A stretch of DNA of 5,093 bases from Muribaculaceae bacterium (GTDB lineage Bacteria > Pseudomonadota > Alphaproteobacteria > Rs-D84), in NCBI GenBank assembly GCA_023665245.1, contig JAMPEH010000192.1:1-5093 (forward strand), given 5' to 3'. Positions 1 to 5,093 of this stretch are shown here, one piece after another. The notes under the pieces were generated by a model. The model made no database searches. It was not told the DNA's origin and saw only the letters and a program-made list of their open reading frames with translations. A program made the translations under genes and the position numbers. Position 1 is the stretch's first letter, and each line of letters begins with the position of its first letter.

Positions 1-219
1 GCGGACGGCGACACTGTGAGCAATATGCCCAGTGATGTGGTGTACACCAATGTTGCGGCGACCAGCAGCACCGTCGAGACGATCCCCAGCACCCCGCCCA
101 GCCGCAGCGGCTATACGTTCACGGGATGGCTGGCCAGCTCCGACGGACGCACCCATCAGCCAGGTGACGGTGTTAAGCTGGACGGCGGCACGACCACTTG
201 GCTGACCGCCCAGTGGACC
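1..219 (+). repeat. InlB B-repeat / Listeria-Bacteroides repeat, copy 1 (partial)
   Basis: The translation has the hallmarks of this family: an MPSDV-type strand, then [16 protein letters not shown], a PGD turn and a closing LTAQWT. The start of the repeat (usually a YDANG-type strand) lies off the left edge, although the residues [10 protein letters not shown] fit its continuation. Such repeats form small beta-grasp modules in surface proteins. More copies may lie upstream. Confidence 0.8.
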
Positions 220-3200
220 AAGAATGAGGACAAGAAGTCGGTCACTTTGACCATCAAGAAAACGTTCGATGGGATAAAGGCAGGCGATGAAGTTCTCGGA
301 AATTTCTTTTTACTCTATGAAGTGCCCAAGAATGAGAGCTTGAGCGATTATTGGACGACGGGTATACTGAGCGCGACGGAGGGCAATCCGACGGTCACTA
401 CGGATACGAACAGCGTCACCTATACCTGGCAGGTCAGCTATCAATCCGATAAGGTCGCAACTACGATCAAAGTTACAGAATTCGGCTATGAAAAGACAGG
501 CTATAGCTGTATACTGACTTCCGGTGCTGTCACATTGGTGAACGATGACACAGCCACTTTCACGTTAGCCAAAGTCAGTACAAGCAAGACTTTGGATCTG
601 ACCAACGCTTATACGCCTACCGGCTATACCTACACCCTGAACTACGACGCCAACGGCGGTGTGGACGGAAGTATCACCCGGAATACGGCCGAAAACCAAA
701 CTGACGAAACGTATACGTTCCGCAACTTTAACGGCAATCCCACCAAGACGGGCTATCACCTGGTTGGCTGGTCGGTGGGCCGTGACAATGCCGATTCCAT
801 TGTCCAGGATGTTCAGGTGAATAAGGATACTCCCACCGCGACGGTCTATGCCGTTTGGGAGAAAGACACCATTACCTACAAAACCATCCCCGTTATGCCG
901 GTGGTGTCTTTCCAGATCGAGGATGCGGGCGCGGCCCAGCTTACCAGCGGCCAGATCCCCGGAAACTATGTTCTGACCCTCACCTATACCGACGGGGACG
1001 GCGCGCAGACCAGGCGTTTCCCGATCTCCGATGCCACCTGGACCACCGACAATACCGGCGGCTTCCCTGTTGCCACCTGGCCCGCTTTCAACGTCAAGGT
1101 CCCCGATGTGTCCGACGGGAATGTGATGCTGTCCGTCTCGCAGGGTGCTTATCGCATTGGCGGCGATGATGAGATCATCTATAAAAATACCTCTACACCT
1201 GATGGCGGCGGCAGGAAAACCGACGCTACCGGCACGATCAAGGTCGGCCGTACCGCTCTGCAAGCGAATGTACGCAACTACTATACGCTGCCCAGGATCA
1301 CCGGCATCACCAAGTCCCAGGCCGATGTTTCCAAAACCAGCATCAAGGTGGGCGAGTCGGTGAAAGTGACCTATACCATCACCGTCACCGGCGACCAGGG
1401 CGCCAAATTCACGGTCAGCGATCCGGGCGCCGAGCTGGTGCCGGGCTACAGCTGGAGCGGCGTCATCGATGAGCGCGGCCAGGCGGTGATCCAGGTCACC
1501 AGGACTGTGGCCGCCACCCAGGTCGGCAGTCTGACCGTCACAAACACAGCCTCGGTCACCCCCGGCGACAACACCGTCGGCCCCGATGCTCCCGATTCCA
1601 ACACAGTCACCACCACCGTCACCGTCACCGAGCCTTATCAGGACATCACATTCAGTGTACGTCCCGCGTTCAAGGGCCTGGGTGATTCCCACGAGGACCT
1701 GCCCGCCGGCTATGAGCTGCACTACACCATCACAAATTCCGCGCATGCGGACTTTGAGCTGAAAGGCGTTCTGAAAACTACCGACAGCAACTGCACCCGG
1801 ACAACAAACGGCAGTCCCGCGTACATGTGGACAGACGTGACTGCCAGCGTCCCCGGTGACGGGGATTGCTCCATCACCTTTACCGAGGTGAACGCGGCGG
1901 TTCCCGGCTATGTCAGCGGCTTTACCGGCAACAGTATGGGTGGGGCCATGATTGCGGCGCGTTTGGTCAGCAAGACCGGAAACGATCCCGCTGCCTATAC
2001 GGAAGAATTTGCACGGGAGGTCGAGAAGACCTATAATCTGTTTACTGCCTATGCCATCCCCCAGACGGCTGTCCACACCTACTATGATGAGGTGACCAGG
2101 ACTACCAGGAACGGCGAGCAGACTGTGACTGAGAAAGCCGTATATTCCGGTGAGAATGCGTGGAAGGCTGTCAAGGCGGAGAAGACCACCTACGCCGGAA
2201 AGAACTATGTCTGCGTGGAAAAGCCCGATGATTATACGGTGACCCTGGATACCGTTCCTTTCCGCTATGTCTATGTCCGCACCGTCACTGTCACCTGGCT
2301 GGACGAAAACGGGGACCTGATCCTGCGGGAGACCATCCTCAAGGGCGAGGATTACAGCGATAAGTACCCCGCCGCGCCCGGCGAGATCGGCAGCTGGTCG
2401 GCTCCTGAGACCGACAAGGACGGCAATGTCACCATCCGGTGGACCGTACCTCCCAAGCCGACCATAAGCGTCTACGCGAACATCTGGTGCGATCCTACCG
2501 GCCAGGGACATAATCAGGGGTGGCGCACCACGGATTATACCGCCGGGGAGATCACGGTCAGCACAAAGGAGGGCTATGCCTATCAGTGTGTTCTGACCGA
2601 CAATCAGAATGCCGATTACTGGGTCAAAAAGGCTAGCGACTATTTGAAAGACCCGCCGGCTGCCGGCTTTGAAAAGTGCGACTTTGACCATATCAAGGAT
2701 ACCAGCAAGCAGACCGTCAATACCATCACCGTCTACTACGACGCTGAAAAATCAGAGTGGGTGACGCTGGACTATGCCTTTAACTACTATATGAAAGAGC
2801 CCGGCCCGGTCATCACCCCCGACGATCCCCAGCGGGACCCCGAGGGGCTGACGCTGGACAAGGCGGTGGGCAGCGAGAAGGTGGAGAAAGGCAAGAACGC
2901 CGATTACACCATCACCGCCGTCAACAGCACCGGTTCGGCCCTGCAGGATTTCCTGATCGTGGATAAGATGCCTGAGGCTCTGACCCTTGTGGCCGCCAGC
3001 GGCGCCGTCACGGTCAACGGTCAGACCTGGACCTCGGTCCGGCTGACCCAGGACGGCAAGACCTGCTGCTGGTATGTGGACGGGATCATCCCCGTAGACG
3101 CTGTGGTGGAGCTGACCTACACCGCCGCCGTCTCCGCCGACGCCACCGCCAACACCCAGCTGCGCAACACCGCCGACGCCTATGCCAACTGGGCGGAGAC

Positions 3201-4179
3201 CCCGGCGGCCCAGCAGGTCAGCCTCTTTGCCCGGACCATGCGCCGGCTGAGCGCCCTGGACGGCTACGATGTGACCAGCGGCACCGACGACAGCGCCGCC
3301 ACCGTTGTGGACGGCGAGACCGGCGCGCAGGTCACCATCGGCGGGAACGACTATACCTATCACGTCCACAGCAACGCCGATACGGCGGTGGTGGTCGTGG
3401 AGGATCCCAAGCCCGAGCCCACCCCCACGCCCACGGCGACGGTGAGTCCCTCCCCGGAGCCCACTCCCACGCCTACGGCGACGGTAAGCCCCTCCCCGGA
3501 GCCCACTCCCACGCCCACGGCGACGCCGACTCCCACACCGACGCCCACACCCTCGGAGACGGTAAGCCCCTCTCCCAGTCCCAGCACTGAGCCCACCCCC
3601 GGCCCCACGCCGACGCCCACTCCCACACCCTCGGAGCCTGTGACGCCGCCGCCCGCCGAGCCTACGCCTGCTCCCACGCCCACGCCTGTACCCTCTGTCC
3701 AGCCCACACCCGGGCCTACGCCTCCCGCGGAGCCCACGCCGGGACCTGCGGCGGCGGGCGAGTACACCCTGACCGTCCGGTATGAGTACGAGGACGGCAC
3801 CCCGGCCGCCGAGAGCTACAGCTACCAGGGCGAAGCCGGAGCCGGTTTCCGGGTGGTCTCCCCGGCCATCGAGGGCTACACCCCCGACCGGCAGCTGGTG
3901 GAGGGCACCCTGAACGGTGACCTGACCCTGGTCGTGACCTACGCCCCGGATGAGGACGAGGATCTGGAGGACCAGGATACCCCGCTGAGCGAGCTGCCCT
4001 CTCTGCCTCCCGAGGAGGAGGAAGAGCTGGGCGAGGAGGACCTTGGAGACGGCGACGTGCCTCTGGCCGACGTGCCCCAGACCGGGGACGCCATGGGACT
4101 GTGGCTGTCCGCCATGGCCGCCTCCGGACTTGGCCTTGCTTTCCTGAAAGGGAAGAAGAAGGACGAGGACGAGGCCTGA
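1..4179 (+). CDS. Large LPxTG-type cell-wall-anchored mosaic surface protein (5' end outside window)
   Basis: The frame is open from base 1 to the TGA at 4177-4179, so 1392 C-terminal residues are visible. The GTG at 16 is internal, because the residues before it (ADGDT) already belong to a B-repeat. Domains by window residue: InlB B-repeat 1-73; Cna/SpaA-like B-type 78-206; B-repeat 209-288; B-type-like 301-431; DUF11-like 432-545; B-type-like 546-687; Cys-containing beta-rich region 689-935; DUF11-like 950-1132; Pro/Thr stalk 1136-1252; MucBP-like 1253-1316; acidic spacer 1317-1357; sorting signal VPQTGD from 1358. These families are typical of sortase-anchored adhesins that project from the peptidoglycan. 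A role in binding host or neighbouring cells, or mucus, is inferred; no ligand can be named. No sortase gene is visible. The gene converges on rqcP. Residues about 80-200 are coded by clearly AT-richer DNA than the rest. Surface location is fairly certain; the individual domain names are judged by eye. Confidence 0.9.
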   Translation, partial: ADGDTVSNMPSDVVYTNVAATSSTVETIPSTPPSRSGYTFTGWLASSDGRTHQPGDGVKLDGGTTTWLTAQWTKNEDKKSVTLTIKKTFDGIKAGDEVLGNFFLLYEVPKNESLSDYWTTGILSATEGNPTVTTDTNSVTYTWQVSYQSDKVATTIKVTEFGYEKTGYSCILTSGAVTLVNDDTATFTLAKVSTSKTLDLTNAYTPTGYTYTLNYDANGGVDGSITRNTAENQTDETYTFRNFNGNPTKTGYHLVGWSVGRDNADSIVQDVQVNKDTPTATVYAVWEKDTITYKTIPVMPVVSFQIEDAGAAQLTSGQIPGNYVLTLTYTDGDGAQTRRFPISDATWTTDNTGGFPVATWPAFNVKVPDVSDGNVMLSVSQGAYRIGGDDEIIYKNTSTPDGGGRKTDATGTIKVGRTALQANVRNYYTLPRITGITKSQADVSKTSIKVGESVKVTYTITVTGDQGAKFTVSDPGAELVPGYSWSGVIDERGQAVIQVTRTVAATQVGSLTVTNTASVTPGDNTVGPDAPDSNTVTTTVTVTEPYQDITFSVRPAFKGLGDSHEDLPAGYELHYTITNSAHADFELKGVLKTTDSNCTRTTNGSPAYMWTDVTASVPGDGDCSITFTEVNAAVPGYVSGFTGNSMGGAMIAARLVSKTGNDPAAYTEEFAREVEKTYNLFTAYAIPQTAVHTYYDEVTRTTRNGEQTVTEKAVYSGENAWKAVKAEKTTYAGKNYVCVEKPDDYTVTLDTVPFRYVYVRTVTVTWLDENGDLILRETILKGEDYSDKYPAAPGEIGSWSAPETDKDGNVTIRWTVPPKPTISVYANIWCDPTGQGHNQGWRTTDYTAGEITVSTKEGYAYQCVLTDNQNADYWVKKASDYLKDPPAAGFEKCDFDHIKDTSKQTVNTITVYYDAEKSEWVTLDYAFNYYMKEPGPVITPDDPQRDPEGLTLDKAVGSEKVEKGKNADYTITAVNSTGSALQDFLIVDKMPEALTLVAASGAVTVNGQTWTSVRLTQDGKTCCWYVDGIIPVDAVVELTYTAAVSADATANTQLRNTADAYANWAETPAAQQVSLFARTMRRLSALDGYDVTSGTDDSAATVVDGETGAQVTIGGNDYTYHVHSNADTAVVVVEDPKPEPTPTPTATVSPSPEPTPTPTATVSPSPEPTPTPTATPTPTPTPTPSETVSPSPSPSTEPTPGPTPTPTPTPSEPVTPPPAEPTPAPTPTPVPSVQPTPGPTPPAEPTPGPAAAGEYTLTVRYEYEDGTPAAESYSYQGEAGAGFRVVSPAIEGYTPDRQLVEGTLNGDLTLVVTYAPDEDEDLEDQDTPLSELPSLPPEEEEELGEEDLGDGDVPLADVPQTGDAMGLWLSAMAASGLGLAFLKGKKKDEDEA
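232..618 (+). other. Cna/SpaA-like B-type domain 1 with apparent isopeptide triad
   Basis: Window residues 78-206. The domain opens with [11 protein letters not shown], where the second Lys (residue 87, codon 259-261) sits where B-type domains carry the isopeptide lysine. It has a middle strand [13 protein letters not shown] with Glu160 (478-480) and ends LTNAYTP with Asn202 (604-606). Lys, Glu and Asn in first, middle and last strands are the set that makes an autocatalytic Lys-Asn crosslink in the known family. The assignment is by pattern. The domain is coded by DNA of about 47% GC (hand count of 241-600), well below the rest of the gene. Confidence 0.65.
625..864 (+). repeat. InlB B-repeat / Listeria-Bacteroides repeat, copy 2
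   Basis: Window residues 209-288. The module starts [12 protein letters not shown], continues through [14 protein letters not shown] and closes TVYAVWEKD. This is the canonical YDANGG ... P.K.GY...GW ... YAVW pattern. It is separated from copy 1 by a B-type domain rather than being in tandem, which marks the protein as a shuffled mosaic. Confidence 0.85.
901..1293 (+). other. B-type-like domain 2, divergent, isopeptide residues mostly lost
   Basis: Window residues 301-431. It shares a layout with domains 1 and 3: an opening strand ([10 protein letters not shown]), then [11 protein letters not shown], an acidic/Thr turn, a central Trp (W at 1078-1080) followed by [11 protein letters not shown], and a final NYYTLP strand. 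By alignment the lysine position is Ile306 and the glutamate position is Gln381; Asn426 of the last strand is kept. It therefore probably cannot form the crosslink. Homology to domain 1 is by eye and could be structural convergence. Confidence 0.45.
1294..1635 (+). other. DUF11-like beta-sandwich domain 1
   Basis: Window residues 432-545. Contains [16 protein letters not shown], then TVSDPG, and a late [11 protein letters not shown] strand. The V..G..V.YTITV ... V.DP ... L.NTA.V pattern is that of DUF11-like domains, which form repeated Ig-like spacers in bacterial surface proteins. It ends in a Thr/Val-rich run [11 protein letters not shown] that leads into the third B-type-like domain. Confidence 0.65.
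1636..2061 (+). other. B-type-like domain 3 with a Cys pair and no isopeptide lysine
   Basis: Window residues 546-687. It opens [11 protein letters not shown], which lines up strand for strand with [11 protein letters not shown] of domain 1, but the lysine position is Pro555. Glu629 (TFTEV) is kept. The last strand reads LFTAYAIP, with Thr682 where domain 1 has Asn202. A Cys pair, Cys598 (1792-1794) and Cys623 (1867-1869), lies on predicted neighbouring strands and is absent from the other two copies. The common core with domain 1 (GVLKTTD versus GILSATE, then W, then a TE strand and GY) supports shared ancestry. Confidence 0.5.
2065..2805 (+). other. Cys-containing beta-rich surface region, family not recognised
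   Basis: Window residues 689-935. The first part, with YYDEVTRTT and a YSGENAW turn and then a [17 protein letters not shown] strand, resembles the short beta-grasp linkers seen next to MucBP and B-repeat modules. The second part is rich in aromatic residues and holds Cys830, Cys863 and Cys893. I recognise no specific family. It contains no signal or membrane segment, so it is read as extracellular. Confidence 0.4.
2848..3396 (+). other. DUF11-like beta-sandwich domain 2
   Basis: Window residues 950-1132. The hallmark strand [20 protein letters not shown] is followed by [19 protein letters not shown], and later by [10 protein letters not shown] and RNTADAY. This is the classic DUF11 order: L.K......V..G....YTI.V.N.......V.D..P, then an L.NTA strand. 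It has an unusual CysCys pair (1022-1023) in the middle strand. The final 60 residues before the proline-rich stalk are less typical. Confidence 0.8.
3406..3756 (+). repeat. Proline/threonine-rich stalk with 42-bp tandem repeat
   Basis: Window residues 1136-1252, about 117 residues almost entirely of Pro, Thr, Ser, Glu and Ala, as in cell-wall-spanning stalks. At its start the 14-residue unit [14 protein letters not shown] occurs twice in full (3418-3459 and 3460-3501) and then as a partial copy (3502-3525). The copies differ only at a few third positions. The unit is a multiple of three, so copy number can change without breaking the frame; only stalk length would vary. Further on, the pattern loosens into irregular PTP/PSP repeats. 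Confidence 0.9.
3757..3948 (+). other. MucBP-like module
   Basis: Window residues 1253-1316. The pattern [20 protein letters not shown], then a G..F.V.SP..EGYTPD turn and a closing [10 protein letters not shown] strand, matches the MucBP-like/beta-grasp modules that often sit just outside the cell-wall anchor. Mucin binding has been shown for some family members only; here it is an inference. It follows the proline stalk directly and is followed by an acidic spacer, 20 Asp/Glu in 41 residues. Confidence 0.7.
4072..4176 (+). other. Sortase sorting signal: VPQTGD, hydrophobic stretch, charged tail
   Basis: Window residues 1358-1392. VPQTGD is an LPxTG variant of the kind common in gut Clostridia. 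It is followed by a hydrophobic segment of about 19 residues (4090-4146) and the tail [10 protein letters not shown]. By family knowledge, a sortase cuts between Thr and Gly and joins the Thr to the peptidoglycan cross-bridge. The tail is odd in ending with an acidic DEDEA after the usual lysines. Confidence 0.92.
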
Positions 4180-4205
4180 GCCTGACACACGAGCCTGATA
4201 AACAA

Positions 4206-4236
4206 ACAGGAGGACCGGCATAGCCGGTCCTCCTGT
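4206..4236. terminator. Perfect 14-bp hairpin, probable shared bidirectional terminator
   Basis: The arm 4206-4219 (ACAGGAGGACCGGC) is exactly complementary to 4223-4236, with a 3-nt ATA loop. It begins 26 nt after the surface-protein stop and 38 nt beyond the rqcP stop, between convergent genes. The + strand side continues with a broken T-rich run (TTTCC, TTTTCTTCC, TTTTT); the - strand side continues TTGTTTA. Neither is a perfect U-tract, but stem strength and placement fit a terminator for both genes. Confidence 0.8.
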
Positions 4237-4260
4237 CATTTCCAGTTTTCTTCCATTTTT

Positions 4261-4283
4261 GTCACATAACGGTGTTATGTGAC
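4261..4283. repeat. Perfect 10-bp inverted repeat over the rqcP stop codon
   Basis: GTCACATAAC (4261-4270), a 3-nt GGT spacer, and GTTATGTGAC (4274-4283) are exact inverses. The repeat contains the rqcP TAA (4275-4277) and its last two codons. On the rqcP strand it is followed by an A run, not T's, so it is not a classical intrinsic terminator. It could protect the mRNA 3' end or pause ribosomes at the stop. Confidence 0.75.
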
Positions 4284-4517
4284 CTCCTCGTACATCCCGG
4301 CGGCGTCGGCCTTGCCCACGGTCTCCTGGACCGACAGGACCCGGATGCGGGTCAGCCGCTCGCCAAAGCGCAGCTCCAGCACGTCGCCGGCCCTGACCTC
4401 GTAGGAGGCCTTGACGATCCTGCCGTTGGCCGAGATCCTGCCGGCGTCGCAGGCCTCGTTGGCCACGGTGCGCCGCTTGATGAGCCGGGAATTTTTCAGC
4501 CACTTATCCAATCTCAA
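4275..4517 (-). CDS. rqcP: RqcP (YabO) S4-domain RNA-binding protein, ribosome quality control
   Basis: An 80-residue protein close in length and pattern to Bacillus subtilis RqcP/YabO. The S4 fold covers residues 1 to about 60: RLDKWL (2-7), SRLIKRRT (10-17), GRISANGR (26-33) and AGD (43-45), plus a short tail. In the family, RqcP binds the stalled 50S subunit at the peptidyl-tRNA and works with RqcH to add C-terminal Ala tails to blocked nascent chains. The conserved Arg2 and Arg16 are present. The start is TTG (4515-4517); AGGAGG at 4526-4531 lies 8 nt upstream and the first codon precedes the invariant RLDK, so TTG is well supported. It follows HU by 70 nt with a terminator between them. 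It is shorter than proteobacterial Hsp15 and lacks that protein's basic C-terminal extension. Confidence 0.93.
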   Translation of the reverse strand: MRLDKWLKNSRLIKRRTVANEACDAGRISANGRIVKASYEVRAGDVLELRFGERLTRIRVLSVQETVGKADAAGMYEEVT

Positions 4518-4525
4518 TGTGAACG

Positions 4526-4531
4526 CCTCCT
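4526..4531 (-). promoter_or_regulatory. Ribosome binding site that fixes the rqcP TTG start
   Basis: AGGAGG on the minus strand, 8 nt before the TTG at 4517. This perfect site supports the non-ATG start. It lies only 4 nt beyond the base of the preceding terminator stem, inside or just after its T run, so terminator folding and ribosome loading may influence each other. Confidence 0.85.
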
Positions 4532-4535
4532 GATA

Positions 4536-4571
4536 AAAAGCGGCCCCGGAAGACTTTCCGGGGCCGCTTTT
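4536..4571 (-). terminator. Strong intrinsic terminator after the HU gene
   Basis: A perfect 16-bp stem: AAAAGCGGCCCCGGAA (4536-4551) pairs with 4556-4571 across a 4-nt loop. On the minus strand it is GC-rich and ends in a CTTTTTATC tract, as expected of a Rho-independent terminator. It starts 16 nt after the HU stop codon. Because both arms end in A/T runs it could also work in the other direction, though nothing on the + strand needs it. Confidence 0.93.
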
Positions 4572-4587
4572 GGATGTGAAAAGTAAC

Positions 4588-4860
4588 TTATTTCACAGCG
4601 TCCTTCAGAGCCTTGCCGGCCTTGAAGGCGGGGACCTTGGAGGCGGGGATCTTGATGGTCTCCTTGGTCTTGGGGTTGCGGCCCACGCGGGCGGCGCGCT
4701 TGCGGGTCTCGAAGGAGCCGAAACCGACGAGCTGCACCTTGTCGCCCTTCTTCAGGGCTCCGGTGATGACGTCGATGATAGCGTTGACGGCGGCTTCGGT
4801 GTCCTTCTTGGACAGTTCGGCCTTTTCGGCGGCGGCGGCGATGAGTTCAGCTTTATTCAT
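4588..4860 (-). CDS. hup: HU-type nucleoid DNA-binding protein
   Basis: A 90-residue protein of normal length for HU. It starts [20 protein letters not shown] (helical dimerisation part), has the GFGSFE signature at 46-51, and the DNA-binding arm [11 protein letters not shown] at 55-65, where Pro63 is the residue that kinks DNA in the family. It ends with the [15 protein letters not shown] helix. HU works as a dimer that bends DNA without strong sequence preference and compacts the nucleoid. The ATG start is preceded by AGGAGG 8 nt upstream. The gene sits between mazG and rqcP, the usual Firmicutes arrangement, and carries its own strong terminator, consistent with high expression as a separate short message. 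An IHF subunit is less likely given the lineage and neighbours. Confidence 0.97.
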   Translation of the reverse strand: MNKAELIAAAAEKAELSKKDTEAAVNAIIDVITGALKKGDKVQLVGFGSFETRKRAARVGRNPKTKETIKIPASKVPAFKAGKALKDAVK

Positions 4861-4868
4861 TGGTGATT

Positions 4869-4874
4869 CCTCCT
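4869..4874 (-). promoter_or_regulatory. Ribosome binding site of the HU gene
   Basis: AGGAGG on the minus strand, 8 nt upstream of the HU ATG (4858-4860). It is preceded by an A-rich stretch (GAGAAAAAAC), which leaves the site unstructured and suits a highly translated gene. Confidence 0.9.
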
Positions 4875-4884
4875 GTTTTTTCTC

Positions 4885-4898
4885 GGCGGTTTCCCGCC
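4885..4898 (-). other. Small GAAA-loop hairpin in the HU leader
   Basis: On the minus strand GGCGG-GAAA-CCGCC forms a 5-bp all-GC stem with a GNRA-type tetraloop, 10 nt upstream of the HU ribosome binding site. If transcription starts at the promoter proposed at 4905-4933, the hairpin sits near the 5' end of the HU message, where such stems can protect against decay. In the + direction it is followed by ATTTTTTATATA, but no + strand gene ends there. Confidence 0.5.
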
Positions 4899-4904
4899 AT
4901 TTTT

Positions 4905-4933
4905 TATATACTTAAGGCCAAATTGGCCGTTAA
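4905..4933 (-). promoter_or_regulatory. Candidate sigma-A promoter for the HU gene
   Basis: On the minus strand TTAACG (4928-4933) and TATATA (4905-4910) are separated by 17 nt. A TATAAA hexamer at 4903-4908 is an alternative -10 with a longer spacer. The match to TTGACA/TATAAT is only moderate. Support comes mainly from position: this is the only AT-rich stretch between mazG and HU. The -35 box would overlap the mazG stop codon. Confidence 0.4.
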
Positions 4934-4934
4934 G
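4911..4934. repeat. Inverted repeat between mazG and HU
   Basis: CTTAAGGCCAA (4911-4921), a central A, then TTGGCC-G-TTAAG (4923-4934): an 11-bp dyad broken by one extra G. It covers the mazG stop codon and fills the spacer of the candidate HU promoter. No T run follows on the minus strand, so it is a poor terminator. It could be an operator or a 3'-end stabiliser for mazG mRNA. Confidence 0.55.
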
Positions 4935-5093
4935 TCTGTTTTGCGGCCTCCCAGAGCTGCTCCAGCTCCGCAAGGGGCATTTGGGTCATGTCCCGGCCCT
5001 GTGTCCGGGCCAGGGCCTCCACCTTGGAAAAGCGGGAGATGAATTTCCCGGTGGCGGCGTTCAGGGTCTCCTCCGGGTCACAGCCCACAAAGC
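4930..5093 (-). CDS. mazG: MazG-family nucleoside triphosphate pyrophosphohydrolase, C-terminal end (5' end outside window)
   Basis: The last 53 residues and the TAA (4930-4932) are visible; the start lies beyond the right edge. The residues DPEETLNAATGKFISRFSKV, then a Leu/Glu-rich helix and the final ELEQLWEAAKQT, match the C-terminal helix of the second MazG domain (family pattern dPE.aL..t..KFi.RF..vE ... LWe.aK). MazG hydrolyses nucleoside triphosphates to monophosphates and pyrophosphate, which cleans the nucleotide pool. In Firmicutes it may be a stand-alone protein or fused behind a tetrapyrrole-methylase-like domain (YabN type); this cannot be told from the window. It lies 69 nt upstream of HU on the same strand, as in the conserved mazG-HU-rqcP order. 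Confidence 0.88.
   Translation of the reverse strand, partial: FVGCDPEETLNAATGKFISRFSKVEALARTQGRDMTQMPLAELEQLWEAAKQT

Noticed and set aside
565..2691. A 708-codon open frame on the minus strand, antisense to the surface-protein gene
   Set aside because: Its translation is low in known motifs and rich in Gly/Ile/Asp runs expected from reading GC-rich codons backwards. No ribosome binding site or family match was seen, and the + strand frame has clear domains throughout.
3418..3525. Repeats that might suggest a CRISPR array
   Set aside because: The copies are directly adjacent with no unique spacers and code in frame for a proline-rich stalk.
3360..3800. Minus-strand Gly/Val repeat frame opposite the proline-rich stalk
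   Set aside because: The GVGVG pattern is simply the complement of the PTPT codons and has no independent support.
4236..4256. Six-codon minus-strand frame (MEENWK) just after rqcP, possibly a remnant of a downstream yabP-like start
   Set aside because: It is too short to judge. The nearest ribosome-binding-like sequence is about 25 nt away, and any similarity to a YabP start is within chance.
2752..4503. A 583-codon minus-strand open frame covering the stalk and most of rqcP
   Set aside because: The product is a Gly/Arg repeat string produced by reading the proline-codon tracts in antisense. It crosses a terminator and overlaps rqcP in another frame.
4272..4586. A + strand 104-codon frame opposite rqcP
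   Set aside because: Antisense shadow of rqcP that reads through the HU terminator, with no ribosome binding site.
4570..4915. Two + strand frames of about 100 codons opposite HU
   Set aside because: Antisense shadows of a clearly recognised HU gene.

Overview
The window looks like part of the chromosome of a GC-rich, Gram-positive Clostridia member. An Oscillospiraceae-type gut commensal would fit, but this is an inference. It rests on strong G/C-ending codons, AGGAGG ribosome binding sites, a sortase-type C-terminal signal (VPQTGD, a hydrophobic stretch, then KGKKK), and the Firmicutes housekeeping order mazG - HU - rqcP (yabO). There is no sign of a phage, insertion sequence, CRISPR array, tRNA or rRNA.

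The left four fifths (1-4179, + strand) is the 3' part of one very large cell-wall-anchored surface protein; its N-terminus lies beyond the left edge. The 1392 visible residues form a mosaic: an InlB-type B-repeat, a Cna/SpaA-like B-type domain, a second B-repeat, a second B-type-like domain, a DUF11-like domain, a third B-type-like domain, a Cys-containing beta-rich region, a second DUF11-like domain, a proline/threonine stalk with a 42-bp tandem repeat, a MucBP-like module, an acidic spacer and the sorting signal. The first B-type domain appears to keep the Lys/Glu/Asn set that forms an intramolecular isopeptide bond. The other two have lost parts of it. The third carries a Cys pair that could form a disulfide instead.

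The right part (4275-5093, - strand) is a compact housekeeping cluster read toward the surface-protein gene: the 3' end of mazG (nucleotide pyrophosphohydrolase), an HU-type DNA-binding protein gene, and rqcP (S4-domain ribosome quality-control factor). A strong intrinsic terminator lies between HU and rqcP and ends only 18 nt before the rqcP TTG start, so rqcP probably depends on read-through. A weak HU promoter candidate overlaps the mazG stop codon and an inverted repeat.

The two gene blocks converge on 4180-4274, which holds a perfect 14-bp hairpin that probably serves as a shared bidirectional terminator. A second perfect hairpin overlaps the rqcP stop codon. The yabP/yabQ/divIC genes that often follow rqcP in Firmicutes are not present here; the surface-protein gene takes their place. 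I did not find a convincing new multi-gene system. The most unusual material is the domain architecture of the surface protein and the control layout of the HU-rqcP region.
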